A DNA stretch of 64,000 bases, from the NCBI RefSeq assembly GCF_013408985.1, contig NZ_JACBZT010000001.1, positions 4,853,197 to 4,917,196 of the forward strand, in the 5' to 3' direction. This DNA comes from Petropleomorpha daqingensis (GTDB taxonomy: Bacteria > Actinomycetota > Actinomycetes > Mycobacteriales > Geodermatophilaceae). Below, piece by piece: positions 48,739 to 59,488 of this stretch. The notes below the pieces were generated by a model. It was not told where the DNA came from. It did no database searches and saw only the letters and a list, made by a program, of their open reading frames with translations. The first letter of the stretch is position 1. Every line of letters begins with the position of its first letter. The translations under genes were made by a program, and so were the position numbers.

Positions 48739-50897
48739 GGCAGGTCCAGCTCGGTCTCCTGCCGCTCGGGGTCGCCGGACCAGGCGGCCACCTCGACCCG
48801 CAGCGGTCCGCTCGGGACGCGCAGCTGCCGCGCACCGGCGTCCCACCGTCCCAGCGGGCGCAGCGACGCGTGCACCGTCACGTCGGCCGAGCCCCCCGCC
48901 GGCACCCGGACCGGTGCGAAGCCGAGCAGCACCCGCTCACCCGCGCGGTCGCCGTCGAGGCGCACGCCGTAGACCTGGACGACGTGCCGGCCGTCCCGGT
49001 CCCCGCCGTTGCGCACCGTCGTCCGGACCTCGAGGGACTCCGGGCCCGTCGGCGACGCGGCGCAGCCGTCGAGCGCGAACGCGGTGTACGACAGCCCGAA
49101 ACCGAGGGGGTAGGCGGCCGGCACGCCGAGGCGGTCGAGCAGCCGCTGGCCGAACCAGCGGTCGTAGGTGATCGCGGTGGCGTCCCGGTCGAAGGCCGGC
49201 AGGTGCGCCTCGTCGGTGGGGACGGAGAACGGCAGCCGCCCCGTCGCGTCCACCCGGCCGAGCAGGACGTCGGCCAGTGCGTGCCCGCCCTCCATGCCGG
49301 AGTACCAGGACATCAGCACGGCGGGCACCGACGTCCGCCAGCCCTCCATCAGCACCGCGCCGGCCGCCCGGACGGCGACCACCGTGCGCGGGTTCGCGGC
49401 CGCCACCGCGCGGATGATCTCCTCGTCCACCGGCCGCAGGGTCAGCCGGCCCCGGTCGCCGCCGACCGCCTGGCCGGCGGGCACCGCGGCGTCCTCGCCG
49501 AACAGCCGCTCGGCGAGCGCCGGGTCGGGCGGCGGCGGGTACAGCGCGCGCAGCGCGGGGGCGGCGAACGCGACCGGGTCGACGTACTCGCCCTCGTCCT
49601 CGGCGGTGAACCCGGCGATCACGACGGCCGCGTCGCAGCCGGCCGCGGCGGCCGCAGCGGCCTGCGGGTCGTCGTCGCCGCTGTACCGGATCTCCACCTC
49701 GGGCAGCGCGGCCCGCAGCCCGGCCAGCGCGGTGACCACCTCCGGGGCGCGCACGTCGGAGGAGCCGTGGTCGCCGGTGCCCGGCTCGTCGGCCAGCCGG
49801 CCGATCACCGCGAGGGACCGCACCGTGCCCGGCAGCGGCAGCACCGGCGTGCCGTCGACCGGCTCGTTGCGGAGCAGCACCATGGACAGGGCCGCCGCCT
49901 CCCGTGCCAGCGCCCGGTGCTCGGCCGAGGCGACGACGTCGGTCGAGGGGGCCGGTCCGTCGAGGGAGGCCTCCTGCCGCAGCTGGGTGGCGAGGATGCG
50001 GATCCCGGCGCGCTCGACGTCGGCCCAGCTCGCCCGGCCCTCGGCGAGCGCCTGCGGCAGGACGGCGCCCCGCTGCTGGCGGAACGGCTCCTCCACGTCG
50101 AGCCCGGCGCGCAGCGAGAGCACCGGGTCGCGCAGGCCCCAGATGAAGTCGGAGACGACGACGCCGCGGAAGCCCCACTCCTCGCGCAGCACGCCGGTGA
50201 GCAGCGGCTCGTTCTGGCCGCACCACTCGCCGTTGACCGAGTTGTAGGCGCTCATGATCGCCGACGCGCCCTCCTCGACGACCCGGCGGAAGTGCGGCAG
50301 GAACACCTCGTGCAGCGTGGCGTCGTCGCAGGTGACGTCGACGGTGAAGCGGGCGTTCTCCATCGAGTTGAGCGCGTAGTGCTTGGCGCAGGCCATGATG
50401 TGGCGCTGGGTGCCCCGGGTCAGCGCCGCCCCCATCTCGCCGAGCAGGACCGGGTCCTCGCCGTAGGTCTCCTGCGCCCGGCCCCACGCGGGGTGGCGGG
50501 GCAGGTTGATGCACACGCCGCCGAAGAAGTTCGCGCCCTGCGCCCGGGCCTCGGCGCCGATCACCTGTCCGATGCGCTCCTCGAGCTCGACGTCCCAGGT
50601 CGCGCCCCGGGCCATCGAGACGGGGAACGCCGTCGAGCGGCCCATGACGACCCCGCGCGGCCCGTCGCTGAAGCGCAGGCCCGGGATGCCGAGCCGCGGC
50701 ACGGCGCCGTGGACGATCGGGCGGAGGTTGTAGCCCTCCTCGAACATCTCCCGCATGCCGGGCCAGAAGTCGTCGTCGCCGTCGAGCAGGTCCAGCCGTT
50801 CGTCGTCGGTGAGCTGCGCGTACAGCTCGGCGGCGGCCACCTCGGGCTCCGTGCCGGAGCGGACAGCGGACACCGACTCGTCGTACGCACTCGCCAT
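48735..50897 (-). CDS. GH3 beta-glucosidase-like enzyme
   Basis: A 720-residue GH3 protein: barrel domain with MACAKHYALNSMENARF, nucleophile Asp250 in GVVVSDFIWGLRDP, second domain with AAVVIAGFTAEDEGEYVD and a C-terminal FnIII-like domain (YPLGFGLSYTAF, RNGGDRDGRHVVQVY). It belongs to a different GH3 branch from the other two in the window (VSDFIWG against VSDWGA). No signal peptide. ATG 50897 lies 30 bases after the GH2 stop. Acts on beta-glucosides in the cytoplasm; specificity open. Confidence 0.88.
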   Translation of the reverse strand: MASAYDESVSAVRSGTEPEVAAAELYAQLTDDERLDLLDGDDDFWPGMREMFEEGYNLRPIVHGAVPRLGIPGLRFSDGPRGVVMGRSTAFPVSMARGATWDVELEERIGQVIGAEARAQGANFFGGVCINLPRHPAWGRAQETYGEDPVLLGEMGAALTRGTQRHIMACAKHYALNSMENARFTVDVTCDDATLHEVFLPHFRRVVEEGASAIMSAYNSVNGEWCGQNEPLLTGVLREEWGFRGVVVSDFIWGLRDPVLSLRAGLDVEEPFRQQRGAVLPQALAEGRASWADVERAGIRILATQLRQEASLDGPAPSTDVVASAEHRALAREAAALSMVLLRNEPVDGTPVLPLPGTVRSLAVIGRLADEPGTGDHGSSDVRAPEVVTALAGLRAALPEVEIRYSGDDDPQAAAAAAAGCDAAVVIAGFTAEDEGEYVDPVAFAAPALRALYPPPPDPALAERLFGEDAAVPAGQAVGGDRGRLTLRPVDEEIIRAVAAANPRTVVAVRAAGAVLMEGWRTSVPAVLMSWYSGMEGGHALADVLLGRVDATGRLPFSVPTDEAHLPAFDRDATAITYDRWFGQRLLDRLGVPAAYPLGFGLSYTAFALDGCAASPTGPESLEVRTTVRNGGDRDGRHVVQVYGVRLDGDRAGERVLLGFAPVRVPAGGSADVTVHASLRPLGRWDAGARQLRVPSGPLRVEVAAWSGDPERQETELDLP

Positions 50898-50927
50898 GGG
50901 AGCGTTCCTACCGCATGGCCTGAGAGG

Positions 50928-53333
50928 TCACCCGACGTCGACGCTGACCGACACGGGCCGGCAATCCTCGGCCGTCGCGGTCACCGTCACGGCCCCCGAC
51001 CCGGTGGGGCGGACGACGGCGAGCACCCGGCCGTCGAAGGTGGTGTGCACGTCGTCGAGGAAGGACTCCTCGGTGGCCGGCACGGCGCTGCCGAACCCGG
51101 CGAGCGCGCCGGGACCCTCGACGGTGACGGTCACCGGCCGGTCGAGGCCGAGGAACACGGTGCCGTCGGCGTCGGCCAGCGTCAGGTCGACGTAGATCAG
51201 GTCGGTGCCGTCCGCACGGACTGCGGATCGGTCGGGGACGGCGGTCAGCCGCATGTCGCCGGCCGCCGAGCGCAGCGAGAAGCGGCCGGTCTCCTCCCCG
51301 CCGGTCCGCGCAACCGCGGTCAGCTCGCCGGGCTGGTACGTCACCTCGAACTCGGCGCGGAAGCGGTTTCTCTCCCCGACCGGTGCCACCCCCAGCGAGC
51401 GCCCGTCGAGCAGCAGCTCCACCTCGTCGGCGTCGCTGTACACCTCGACGGTCACCGGCCGGCCCTCCGCACCGGCGAAGCTCCAGCTGCCGACCGAGTC
51501 CGACCACGCCCACGGCGTCGTGGCCAGCTCGCGCCCGTGCCGCTCCGGCCGCTGCACCGCGACGTACGGGTCCGAGCGCAGACCGAAGACGATCTCCCGG
51601 TAGTACGACGCCGGCCGCCGGTGCCCGGTGATGTCGAGATCGCCGACGTGGGCCAGCAGCCACGGAAAGGGCGCGCCGAACTGCCCCGCCGTCGGCTCAT
51701 CGGCGAAGGCGACCCGGCCGACGCCGGCCTCACCGAGGTAGTCCCAGCCGGTCCAGATGAAGTCGCCGATCACGTGCGGGTGGTCCTGCACGAGCCGCCA
51801 GAGCAGGTCGATCCGACCCGGGAAGGTCTCCGAGCCGACGATCACCCGCCGCGGGAACAGCTCGCGGTCGATCTCGTAGCGGGCCTCCATGTAGTTCATG
51901 CCGGCGACGTCGAGGACGTCGAAGGACTCCGCCGTCCGCTCGGCGACCAGCCGCGACCCGGCCAGCTCGTCCATGAAGGCGCCCATGTCGGCGAGCATCG
52001 TGTTGATGCCGGCCCGCTCCTCCTCGGCCCGGGCCTCGTCGAGCACGGCGAGCATCGCGTTGACGCCGTTGGTCACGAACCGGGTGCCGTCGAGCGAGCG
52101 CACCTTCTCCGCCAGCCGGCGCGACCACACTGCCCCGTGCGGCCGCGCCAGCTCGGGGATCTCGTTGCCGATCGAATAGAGGATCACGCTGGGGTGGTTG
52201 CGGTCCTTGCGGACCATCGCCTCGACGTCGCGCTCCCACCAGATCGGGAAGTCCAGCGCGGCGTCGAAGTCGGTCTTGCCCTCGGTCCAGATGTCGGAGA
52301 GCTCGTCCATGACCAGCACGCCGAGCCGGTCGCACGCGTCGAGCAGCGCCGTGCTCATCGGGTGGTGCGCCATCCGCAACGCGTTGAACCCGGCCGCCTT
52401 GAGCCGCTCGACCCGCCGCTCCTCGGCCCGCGCGATCGAGACCGCGCCGAGCACGCCGTTGTCGGCGTGGAGGCAGGCGCCACGCAGCACCACCGGCTCG
52501 CCGTTGATCCGCAGGCCTCGCTCGGGGTCGACCGAGAGGGTGCGGATCCCGAAGGTCACCGTGTCCCCGTCGGTCGTCTCGTCTCCGTCGGTGAGGACGA
52601 CGTCGGCGGTGTGGAGCGCCGGGGAGTCGACGCTCCACAACGCAGGGTCGCGGACGACGATCCGCTGCCGGACGACCGCCGGCTCGCCGGGCAGCACGGT
52701 CACCGGCGAGCTCGCCGTCCCCACGACCCGGCCGTCGGCGTCGCGCAGCTCGGTGACCAGCTGCCGCTGCGCCAGCCCCCGGCTCGCGTTCTCGACGGTC
52801 GTCGTCACCAGCACCAGGGCGAGGTCACCGTCCACCTGCTCGGTGGTGACGACGACGCCGTCCAGCGCCAGGTGCACCGGCGGGCCGACGACGAGGTGCA
52901 CCGGCCGGTGGATGCCTGCCCCGGCGTACCAGCGCGAATCGACGTGCGACCGGCAGACCACCCGCACCTCGTTGTCCTCGCCGTAGCGGAGGAACGTGTC
53001 GAGCGGGACGGTGAACTGCGTGTAGCCGGTGGCCCACTGCCCGGCCAGCTGCTGGTTCACGTAGACCTGGGCCGAGCGGTAGACGCCCTCGAACTCCAAG
53101 GCGACGACCCGGTCCCGCCACTCGGCCGGCGCGGGAAGCGTCGTCCGGTACTCGTGCACACCACCGGGGTGGTAGCCCGACAGCGACGTCGAGGACGCCG
53201 AGCGCGGCTCGGCCAGCGTGGCGTCGTGCGGCAACGTGACCGGTTGCCACGGCTGGGCGGCGCCGATCATCTCGAGGAAGAAGCTGGCGTGCCGGCGGGT
53301 CTGCCAGCCGTCGATCAGCGGCGTGCGGCGCAT
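50928..53333 (-). CDS. GH2 beta-galactosidase/glucuronidase-family enzyme
   Basis: An 801-residue GH2 enzyme: N-terminal sugar-binding sandwich (FEGVYRSAQVYVNQQLAGQW), immunoglobulin-like domain, TIM barrel with acid/base Glu391 (ILYSIGNEIPE) and nucleophile Glu502 (VIVGSETFPG), then C-terminal DUF4982-like and Ig-like domains. No signal peptide. ATG 53333 is preferred to an Arg-rich extension upstream which would overlap the rhamnosidase gene. Hydrolyses a beta-galactoside or a related glycoside inside the cell; which sugar cannot be read. Confidence 0.9.
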   Translation of the reverse strand: MRRTPLIDGWQTRRHASFFLEMIGAAQPWQPVTLPHDATLAEPRSASSTSLSGYHPGGVHEYRTTLPAPAEWRDRVVALEFEGVYRSAQVYVNQQLAGQWATGYTQFTVPLDTFLRYGEDNEVRVVCRSHVDSRWYAGAGIHRPVHLVVGPPVHLALDGVVVTTEQVDGDLALVLVTTTVENASRGLAQRQLVTELRDADGRVVGTASSPVTVLPGEPAVVRQRIVVRDPALWSVDSPALHTADVVLTDGDETTDGDTVTFGIRTLSVDPERGLRINGEPVVLRGACLHADNGVLGAVSIARAEERRVERLKAAGFNALRMAHHPMSTALLDACDRLGVLVMDELSDIWTEGKTDFDAALDFPIWWERDVEAMVRKDRNHPSVILYSIGNEIPELARPHGAVWSRRLAEKVRSLDGTRFVTNGVNAMLAVLDEARAEEERAGINTMLADMGAFMDELAGSRLVAERTAESFDVLDVAGMNYMEARYEIDRELFPRRVIVGSETFPGRIDLLWRLVQDHPHVIGDFIWTGWDYLGEAGVGRVAFADEPTAGQFGAPFPWLLAHVGDLDITGHRRPASYYREIVFGLRSDPYVAVQRPERHGRELATTPWAWSDSVGSWSFAGAEGRPVTVEVYSDADEVELLLDGRSLGVAPVGERNRFRAEFEVTYQPGELTAVARTGGEETGRFSLRSAAGDMRLTAVPDRSAVRADGTDLIYVDLTLADADGTVFLGLDRPVTVTVEGPGALAGFGSAVPATEESFLDDVHTTFDGRVLAVVRPTGSGAVTVTATAEDCRPVSVSVDVG

Positions 53334-53337
53334 CGGC

Positions 53338-55956
53338 TCAGTCCTCGTCCGGGTGCCAGTTGAAGCCCTGCGGCTTCTCGACGGGCGCAACGGGGGTGAC
53401 GGTCCGCTCGAAGCGGTGCCGGCCCGAGCCGACCTCGAACGCCTCGCTGCCGTCGGGCAGCGCCACCTGGGCCGTCGAGTTGGCCGGCACGACCAGGTCG
53501 AGCGCGAACGCCGAGCCCTCCAGCGTCCAGGACACCGACGCCGTCCCGTACGGCGTCTCGTGCGTGGTCGCCGCCGACGTGATGCCCGGGCCGGGACGCG
53601 GGGCGACGCGCAGCGTCCGGTAGCCCGGCCCCGCGGGCGCGAGGCCGGCGACGGTCCGGTGCAGCCAGTCGGCCACCGCGCCGTAGGCGTAGTGGTTGAA
53701 CGAGGTCATCTCGCCGGGGTTGATCGACCCGTCCGGGAGCATGGAGTCCCAGCGCTCCCAGACCGTCGTCGCGCCCATGGTCACCGGGTAGAGCCACGAT
53801 GGGTTCTCCCGCTGCAGCAGCAGCTCGTAGGCGCCGGCCACCGCGCCGGCGTTCACCAGCGCGTCGGCGACGAACGGCGTGCCGAGGAAGCCGGTGGCGA
53901 TGTGCCAGCCGTCGGCCGCCACCTGCTCGGCCAGCAGCCGGCCCGCGTGGGCGCGCTGCTCGGGCAGCAGCAGGTCGCACTCCAGCGCCAGCGCGTACGC
54001 CGTCTGCGCCGGGTAGGCGACGCGTCCGTGTGCGGTCACGTACTCGGCGCGGAAGCGCTCGGCGACCCGCTCCGCGAGCGCGGCGTACTCACCGCCGTCG
54101 CGGCCGAGCACCGCCGCGGCCCGCGCCATGATCCGGGCGCTGCGCGCCAGGTAGGCGGTGGCCACCAGCGGCCATGGCGTGCGCGCGGCCCCGGGCGCGT
54201 CCGGCGGCGCGATCGGGTCGAGCCAGTCGCCGAGCATGAACGGCACCCCGGCGAAGTCCAGGTCCGGCCCTGCCGCGGACGTGAACGCGTCGAGCCACGC
54301 GGTCATCGACGGCCACTGGTCGGCCAGCAGCTGCGCGTCCCCGTGCCGCTCGTACAGCGTCCACGGGACGACGACCGCGGCATCCCCCCAGCCGGCCTCG
54401 GCCGAGACCGGGAACGGCAGCAGCTTCAGGAACGGCACGTACAGCGGCGGGATGCCGTCGAAGTCCTCCAGCTGCTCGACGGCGAGGTCGGCCAGCCAGC
54501 CGCGCAGCATGCCCGCGGTGTCGTAGAGGTAGGCAGCCGTCGGGACGAACGCCTCCAGGTCACCGGTCCAGCCCAGCCGCTCGTCGCGCTGCGGGCAGTC
54601 GGTCGGGACGTCGACGAAGTTGCCGCGCATGCCCCACACGACGTTCTCGTGGAGCTTGGTCACGTCGGGGTCGGAGCAGGTGAAGGTGCCGGTCGGGCGC
54701 AGGTCGGTGTGGACGACGACCGCCTCCAGGTCCGCCGTCGTCAGCTCCCCCGGCCAGCCCTCGACCTCGGCGTAGCGGAAGCCGTGGAAGGTGAACCGCG
54801 GCTCCCACTCCCGCGGCCCGGTGCCGTCGAGGACGACGACATCGGTGGCGCGGGCCTTGCGCAGCGGACGGGTGCCGAGCTCGCCGTGCTCGAGCACCTC
54901 GGCGTGCCGGACGGTGATCTCCGTGCCGGCGGGGGCGTCGGGCAGCGCGAAGCGGATGCGGCCGACCAGGTTCTGCCCGAAGTCGACGAGCACCCTGCCC
55001 GACGGCGAGCGGGTGACCGCCTGCGCCGGCACGACCTGGGTGCGGCGCACCGGCGGGCCGTCGGGAGCGACCAGCGTGCCCACGTCGAGCGAGCCGAGCT
55101 CGACAGGCATCCACGCGGCGTCGTCGAGGCCGGGCGACGACCAGCCGGGCAGCTCGCGGCGGGCGTCGAAGGTCTCGCCGCTGTAGATCCCGGCCCGGGT
55201 GGTGGGGGCAGCGGTCGAGCGCCACTCGCCGTCCGTGGTCACCGTCGTCCGGCTGCCGTCGGGGTGCTCGACCTCCAATTGGGCGAACAGGCCGGTGCGC
55301 TCGCCGTAGTAGGCGCGCCCGCCGGTGAACCCGATGTAGCCGCGGAACCAGCCGTCGGCCAGCTGCGCGCCGAGCGCGTTGACTCCCTCGGTGAGCAGGT
55401 CGGTGACGTCGTAGGTCTGGTAGCGCAGCCGGTGGGAGTAGCTGGTCCAGCCCGGCGCGAGCACGTGGTCGCCGACGCGGCTGCCGTTGAGCTCGGCCTC
55501 GTACACGCCCTGCGCGGTCGCGTAGAGGCGGGCGCGGGCGACGGGCTTGTCGAGGGTGAACTCGCGGCGGAGCAGGACGACCGGCTCCTCCTCGTCGTCG
55601 GGCAGCGCCGGCCGCGCGAGCTGCGCCGTCCAGTCCCCCGGTGACAGCAGTCCGGCCTCGACGACCGCGACCTCGCTCCACGCCGACGGCTCGGCCGCCG
55701 CCTCGCCCCAGACGCGCACCCGCACGCTGCGCCGCTCCCGGCTGACCAGCGGCGGGGCGTCCCAGGCGACCAGCACCGACCCGGCCGAGTCGACCCGGCC
55801 GGAGGACCACTCGCCGATCTCGAGCTCGTACGCCGCCTGCCGCCAGTCCGGCAGCTCGGTCCGCACGACCCACGACAGGCGCGGGGTCGATTCCCCGATG
55901 CCGAGCGCCTTGCGGTGGTGCTCGAACGTGACCGGGGCGACCTGAACGTGGCTCAT
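53338..55956 (-). CDS. GH78 alpha-L-rhamnosidase, copy 1
   Basis: An 872-residue rhamnosidase: N-terminal beta domains ([37 protein letters not shown]), then TRPTGTF-like [16 protein letters not shown] and the (alpha/alpha)6 barrel. The catalytic-acid segment [15 protein letters not shown] and the base segment [12 protein letters not shown] are intact. The enzyme removes terminal alpha-L-rhamnose, for instance from flavonoid glycosides, and has no signal peptide. ATG 55956 overlaps the esterase stop. C-terminal sandwich ends with a short unusual tail ([12 protein letters not shown]). Confidence 0.92.
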   Translation of the reverse strand: MSHVQVAPVTFEHHRKALGIGESTPRLSWVVRTELPDWRQAAYELEIGEWSSGRVDSAGSVLVAWDAPPLVSRERRSVRVRVWGEAAAEPSAWSEVAVVEAGLLSPGDWTAQLARPALPDDEEEPVVLLRREFTLDKPVARARLYATAQGVYEAELNGSRVGDHVLAPGWTSYSHRLRYQTYDVTDLLTEGVNALGAQLADGWFRGYIGFTGGRAYYGERTGLFAQLEVEHPDGSRTTVTTDGEWRSTAAPTTRAGIYSGETFDARRELPGWSSPGLDDAAWMPVELGSLDVGTLVAPDGPPVRRTQVVPAQAVTRSPSGRVLVDFGQNLVGRIRFALPDAPAGTEITVRHAEVLEHGELGTRPLRKARATDVVVLDGTGPREWEPRFTFHGFRYAEVEGWPGELTTADLEAVVVHTDLRPTGTFTCSDPDVTKLHENVVWGMRGNFVDVPTDCPQRDERLGWTGDLEAFVPTAAYLYDTAGMLRGWLADLAVEQLEDFDGIPPLYVPFLKLLPFPVSAEAGWGDAAVVVPWTLYERHGDAQLLADQWPSMTAWLDAFTSAAGPDLDFAGVPFMLGDWLDPIAPPDAPGAARTPWPLVATAYLARSARIMARAAAVLGRDGGEYAALAERVAERFRAEYVTAHGRVAYPAQTAYALALECDLLLPEQRAHAGRLLAEQVAADGWHIATGFLGTPFVADALVNAGAVAGAYELLLQRENPSWLYPVTMGATTVWERWDSMLPDGSINPGEMTSFNHYAYGAVADWLHRTVAGLAPAGPGYRTLRVAPRPGPGITSAATTHETPYGTASVSWTLEGSAFALDLVVPANSTAQVALPDGSEAFEVGSGRHRFERTVTPVAPVEKPQGFNWHPDED

Positions 55957-56852
55957 CGGAGGGCCTCCTGAAGGTAGGCGACGGAGAGCTGCACGAGACC
56001 GTCGATGTCGTCGTGACCGTCGAAGATGTGGGCGGCGCCCTCGACCGGCACGAGCCGGGCCTCGACTCCCGCAGCGGTGAGCGCGGCGGCCAGCGCCTCG
56101 CTCTGGGAGAAGGGCACCAGGAAGTCGGCGGTGCCGTGCACCAGCAGGAACGGCGGCGCGTCGGGGGTGACGTGGGTGATCGGGCTGGCGTCGGCCAGGG
56201 CGGCACCCTCCAGCCCCCGGGTGAGCTGGTCTTCGGGAGCGACCAGCAGCTCCGGCGGGAGCTTCTCCGCGATGTGCGGTGGGGGCGCCTGACGGGGCAT
56301 GGCCGACAGGTCGGCCACGCCGTACCAGTCGACGACGGCGTCCACCGCGGACGACGGGCCGACGACGCCGTGCGTGCCCTCGAGGTCGGCGCGGTGCGCG
56401 GTGAGCCCGAGCGCGGCGACGATGTGACCGCCGGCGGACTCGCCGATCGCGCCGATCTTCTCGGTGGAGATGCCGAGCCGGTCGGCGAACTCCCGCAGGT
56501 AGCGGACCGCCGCCTTCGCGTCCTGCAACTGCGCCGGGAACGGCGCCTCCAGCGCGTGCCGGTAGTCGATGGTGGCGACCGCGAGGCCGGCGTCGAGCAG
56601 CGCGTCGAACACCTGGTTCGGCCGGAACGTCTCGGGCAGGATCCGCCGGTCGCCGAACATGAACCCGCCGCCGTGCACCCACACCACCAGCGGCGCGGGT
56701 CGGTCACCGGCCGGCACCCAGAGGTCCAGCTGCAGCGGGCGGTAGCCGAAGGCGACGGCGTAGGTCAGGCCGCTGTAGTGCAGCGCGCCGTCGTCCCGCG
56801 TCGTCGGCTCGTGCGGCGGCAGGTAGCGGGCGGGGCCGGCCCACTCGGTCAT
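55953..56852 (-). CDS. Alpha/beta hydrolase, BD-FAE-like esterase
   Basis: A 299-residue esterase: oxyanion motif [11 protein letters not shown] (His60), nucleophile Ser139 in IGESAGGH, acid Asp in [11 protein letters not shown] and catalytic His in GAAHIFDG. This is the profile of carbohydrate/feruloyl esterases that act with glycosidases. It lies between two rhamnosidase genes, overlapping both by four bases. Likely takes acyl groups off imported glycosides; no signal peptide. Confidence 0.87.
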   Translation of the reverse strand: MTEWAGPARYLPPHEPTTRDDGALHYSGLTYAVAFGYRPLQLDLWVPAGDRPAPLVVWVHGGGFMFGDRRILPETFRPNQVFDALLDAGLAVATIDYRHALEAPFPAQLQDAKAAVRYLREFADRLGISTEKIGAIGESAGGHIVAALGLTAHRADLEGTHGVVGPSSAVDAVVDWYGVADLSAMPRQAPPPHIAEKLPPELLVAPEDQLTRGLEGAALADASPITHVTPDAPPFLLVHGTADFLVPFSQSEALAAALTAAGVEARLVPVEGAAHIFDGHDDIDGLVQLSVAYLQEALR

Positions 56853-59488
56853 GCGCTCTCCTCGAAGGTGTGCGTGCCGGGACCGGCGGCGACGGTGGTG
56901 CCGCTGGGCAGGACGACCTCGGCCGACGTGCCGGCGGGGACGACGACGCGCAGGTGCAGGACGTCGTCCTCGATCCGCCAGGCGGACTCGACCCGCCCGT
57001 AGGGCGACTCGTGGGCGGCCTCGGCGCGGGTCAGCCCGCCGCCGGGGCGGGGGGCGACGCGGAAGCGGCGGTAGGCGGGCTCGACCGGTTGGATCCCGGC
57101 GGTGTGACGGTGCAGGAACGAGATGACCGCGCCCTTGGAGTAGTGGTTGAGCGAGTCGTGCGGCACGCCGTCGGCGTCCACCCCGTTCCAGTGCTCCCAC
57201 ACGGTCGTGGCCCCGCGGTCGACCATGACCAGCCAGCCGGGCTCGGTGTCGGTGAGCAGCAGCTCGTAGGCGACGTCGAGGTGACCGGTGTCGGCGAGCA
57301 CCGGCAGCAGGTCCGGCGTGGCGAGGAAGCCGGTGCCCAGGTGGGTGTCGGCCTTGCGGATCAGCTCGACCAGCCGCTCGGCGACGGTCGGCCGCAGCTC
57401 GGCCGGCACCAGGTCGAAGGCCAGCGCGCGGACGTGGTTGGCCTGGGTGTCCGGGGTCAGCGTGCCGTCGGCGTCGAGGTACTCCGCCTGCCACGCCGTC
57501 CGGACGTCCTCGGCGAGCAGCGCGTACCGCGCGGCGTCGTCGTCCCTGCCGAGCAGCCGGGCGATCCGGGCCATGAGACCGGCGCTGTGCGCGAAGTACG
57601 CGGTGGCGACGTCGCCCTCGTCGGACTGCACGAACGCCTGGAAGTCGGCGTTCGGGGCCTCCCCGGGCACGAGCCACTCGCCCCAGTGGAAGCCGCTGTC
57701 CCACAGGAACTGCTCGTGCGGGGCCGGGTCGGGACGGCGCTCGGCGCGGGCCGGGTGCCGCTGTTCGCGCGCCATCCGCTCGGCGCGGTCGAGCCAGCGG
57801 ACCATCGTCGGCCACAGCTCGTCGAGGATCTGCACGTCGCCGTAGGCACGGTAGAGCTGCCACGGCACGATCACCGCGGCGTCGCCCCAGCCGGCCGAGC
57901 CGTTCAGGAAGGCGATCGGCCCTTCTCGCCCCTCGTGGCGCGGGCTCGGGCTGACGTTGGCGATCGTGCCGTCGGGCCACTGGTCGGCGGCGACGTCGCG
58001 CAGCCACTTGGTGGACAGCCCGGCGACGTCGTAGAGGAACGCCGCGGTCGGGACGTAGAGCTGCCAGTCGCCGGTCCAGCCGTGCCGCTCGCGGTGCGGG
58101 CAGTCGGTGGGGAGGTCGCAGGCGTTGTCGCGGAAGCTCCAGACGGCGGCCTCGTGGAAGCGGTCGAGCCGCTCGTCGCTGGAGGAGAACCAGCCGGTGC
58201 GGCGCATGTCGGTGTGCACGACGACGCCGCGGACGTCGTCGGCGGTCAGCGGACCGGGGTGCCCCTCGATGCGCACGTACTGGAAGCCGTGCGTCGTCCG
58301 GCGGGGCTCGAAGACGTCGCCGGGCACCCCGGCGGAGACGACCGAGTCGACCTGGCCGGCCGCGAGCGGGTGCGGCAGGAACGGCAGGTCCGGCTCGAGG
58401 TTGGCGACGGTGAGGTCGCCGTCCGGGCCGAGCCACTCGCCGTGGGTCAGCGTGATCGTGGTCCCGGCCGGCCCGAGGTCGACGAGCCGGATCCAGCCGT
58501 TGATGTTCTGGCCGAGGTCGACGAGGAACGCACCGCCCGGCAGCTGCGTGACCGAGCGCGGGACGAGCTCCTCGACCCGGCGCACCGGCGGCGCCGGCGA
58601 GTCGACCAGGCCGGCGTAGCCGTGCTCGACGACGGCGACGTCGTCCCAGCTCGCGTCGTCGAAGCCGGGGGCGTCCCACCCGCGCGGCAGCCGGGTCAGG
58701 TCCCAGCGCTCCCCCTCGATGAGGTCGGCGGCGACGACGTGGCCGAACCCGCTGCGCCAGCCGGGGCCGGTGCCGACGACGGTGACCTCGCCGTCGGCGT
58801 GCACCAGGTGCAGCTGGGCGAGCACGGCGAGCCGGCTCCCCCACTGCTCGTCTGCCCGCGTGATCCCGACCTGCCCGCGGAACCACCCGTCGGCGAGGAC
58901 CACCCCGAGCGCGTTGCGGCCCTCGCGGACCGAGGCGGTGACGTCGAACGCCTGCACCTGCAGGCGGGCGTCGTACTGCGTGTAGCCCGGGGTCAGCTCG
59001 GCGTCGCCGACCCGCTCGGCGTTGAGGAACGCCTCGTAGAGCCCCTGCGCGGTGGCGTGCAGCCGGGCGGCCACGACCGGGCGGTCGACGTCGAACTCGA
59101 AGCGCAGCAGCGCGGCCGGCCGGGAGCCCTTCGCGCCCTCGGGCATGGTGCCGGGCTCGACCCAGGAGGCGCGCCAGTCGTCGGTCCAGAGCAGACCGGT
59201 CTCGAACCAGCACGGCTCGGAGACCGGGCTCTCGCCGAGGTCGGTGCGCACCTGCACCCGCCACTCGACCCGCTCGGACGACGTCAGCGGCGGCCCGGCG
59301 TAGGCCACGAGGACGCTCTGGTCGCTGTCGACCCAGCCGGAGTCCCAGCCGTTGTCGGCGGTGATCCGGTAGGCGGTCTGCTCGGCGGCGCCGTCGGGCA
59401 GCCGCCACGACAGGCGCGGGGCCGTCGTCCGGATGCCGAGGGCGGTGTCGAGGTGCTCGACCCGCAGGCCGGACGGCGCTGTGCTCAC
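56849..59488 (-). CDS. GH78 alpha-L-rhamnosidase, copy 2
   Basis: An 879-residue rhamnosidase with the same domain plan. The catalytic-acid block reads [14 protein letters not shown], one residue shorter than in copy 1, and the base segment is [13 protein letters not shown] two-copy block of [20 protein letters not shown] and [19 protein letters not shown] is typical of the family. GTG 59488 overlaps the stop of the GH3 gene (GTGA). The difference in the acid loop suggests a different rhamnosidase clade, so the two enzymes likely act on different linkages. Confidence 0.92.
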   Translation of the reverse strand: MSTAPSGLRVEHLDTALGIRTTAPRLSWRLPDGAAEQTAYRITADNGWDSGWVDSDQSVLVAYAGPPLTSSERVEWRVQVRTDLGESPVSEPCWFETGLLWTDDWRASWVEPGTMPEGAKGSRPAALLRFEFDVDRPVVAARLHATAQGLYEAFLNAERVGDAELTPGYTQYDARLQVQAFDVTASVREGRNALGVVLADGWFRGQVGITRADEQWGSRLAVLAQLHLVHADGEVTVVGTGPGWRSGFGHVVAADLIEGERWDLTRLPRGWDAPGFDDASWDDVAVVEHGYAGLVDSPAPPVRRVEELVPRSVTQLPGGAFLVDLGQNINGWIRLVDLGPAGTTITLTHGEWLGPDGDLTVANLEPDLPFLPHPLAAGQVDSVVSAGVPGDVFEPRRTTHGFQYVRIEGHPGPLTADDVRGVVVHTDMRRTGWFSSSDERLDRFHEAAVWSFRDNACDLPTDCPHRERHGWTGDWQLYVPTAAFLYDVAGLSTKWLRDVAADQWPDGTIANVSPSPRHEGREGPIAFLNGSAGWGDAAVIVPWQLYRAYGDVQILDELWPTMVRWLDRAERMAREQRHPARAERRPDPAPHEQFLWDSGFHWGEWLVPGEAPNADFQAFVQSDEGDVATAYFAHSAGLMARIARLLGRDDDAARYALLAEDVRTAWQAEYLDADGTLTPDTQANHVRALAFDLVPAELRPTVAERLVELIRKADTHLGTGFLATPDLLPVLADTGHLDVAYELLLTDTEPGWLVMVDRGATTVWEHWNGVDADGVPHDSLNHYSKGAVISFLHRHTAGIQPVEPAYRRFRVAPRPGGGLTRAEAAHESPYGRVESAWRIEDDVLHLRVVVPAGTSAEVVLPSGTTVAAGPGTHTFEESA

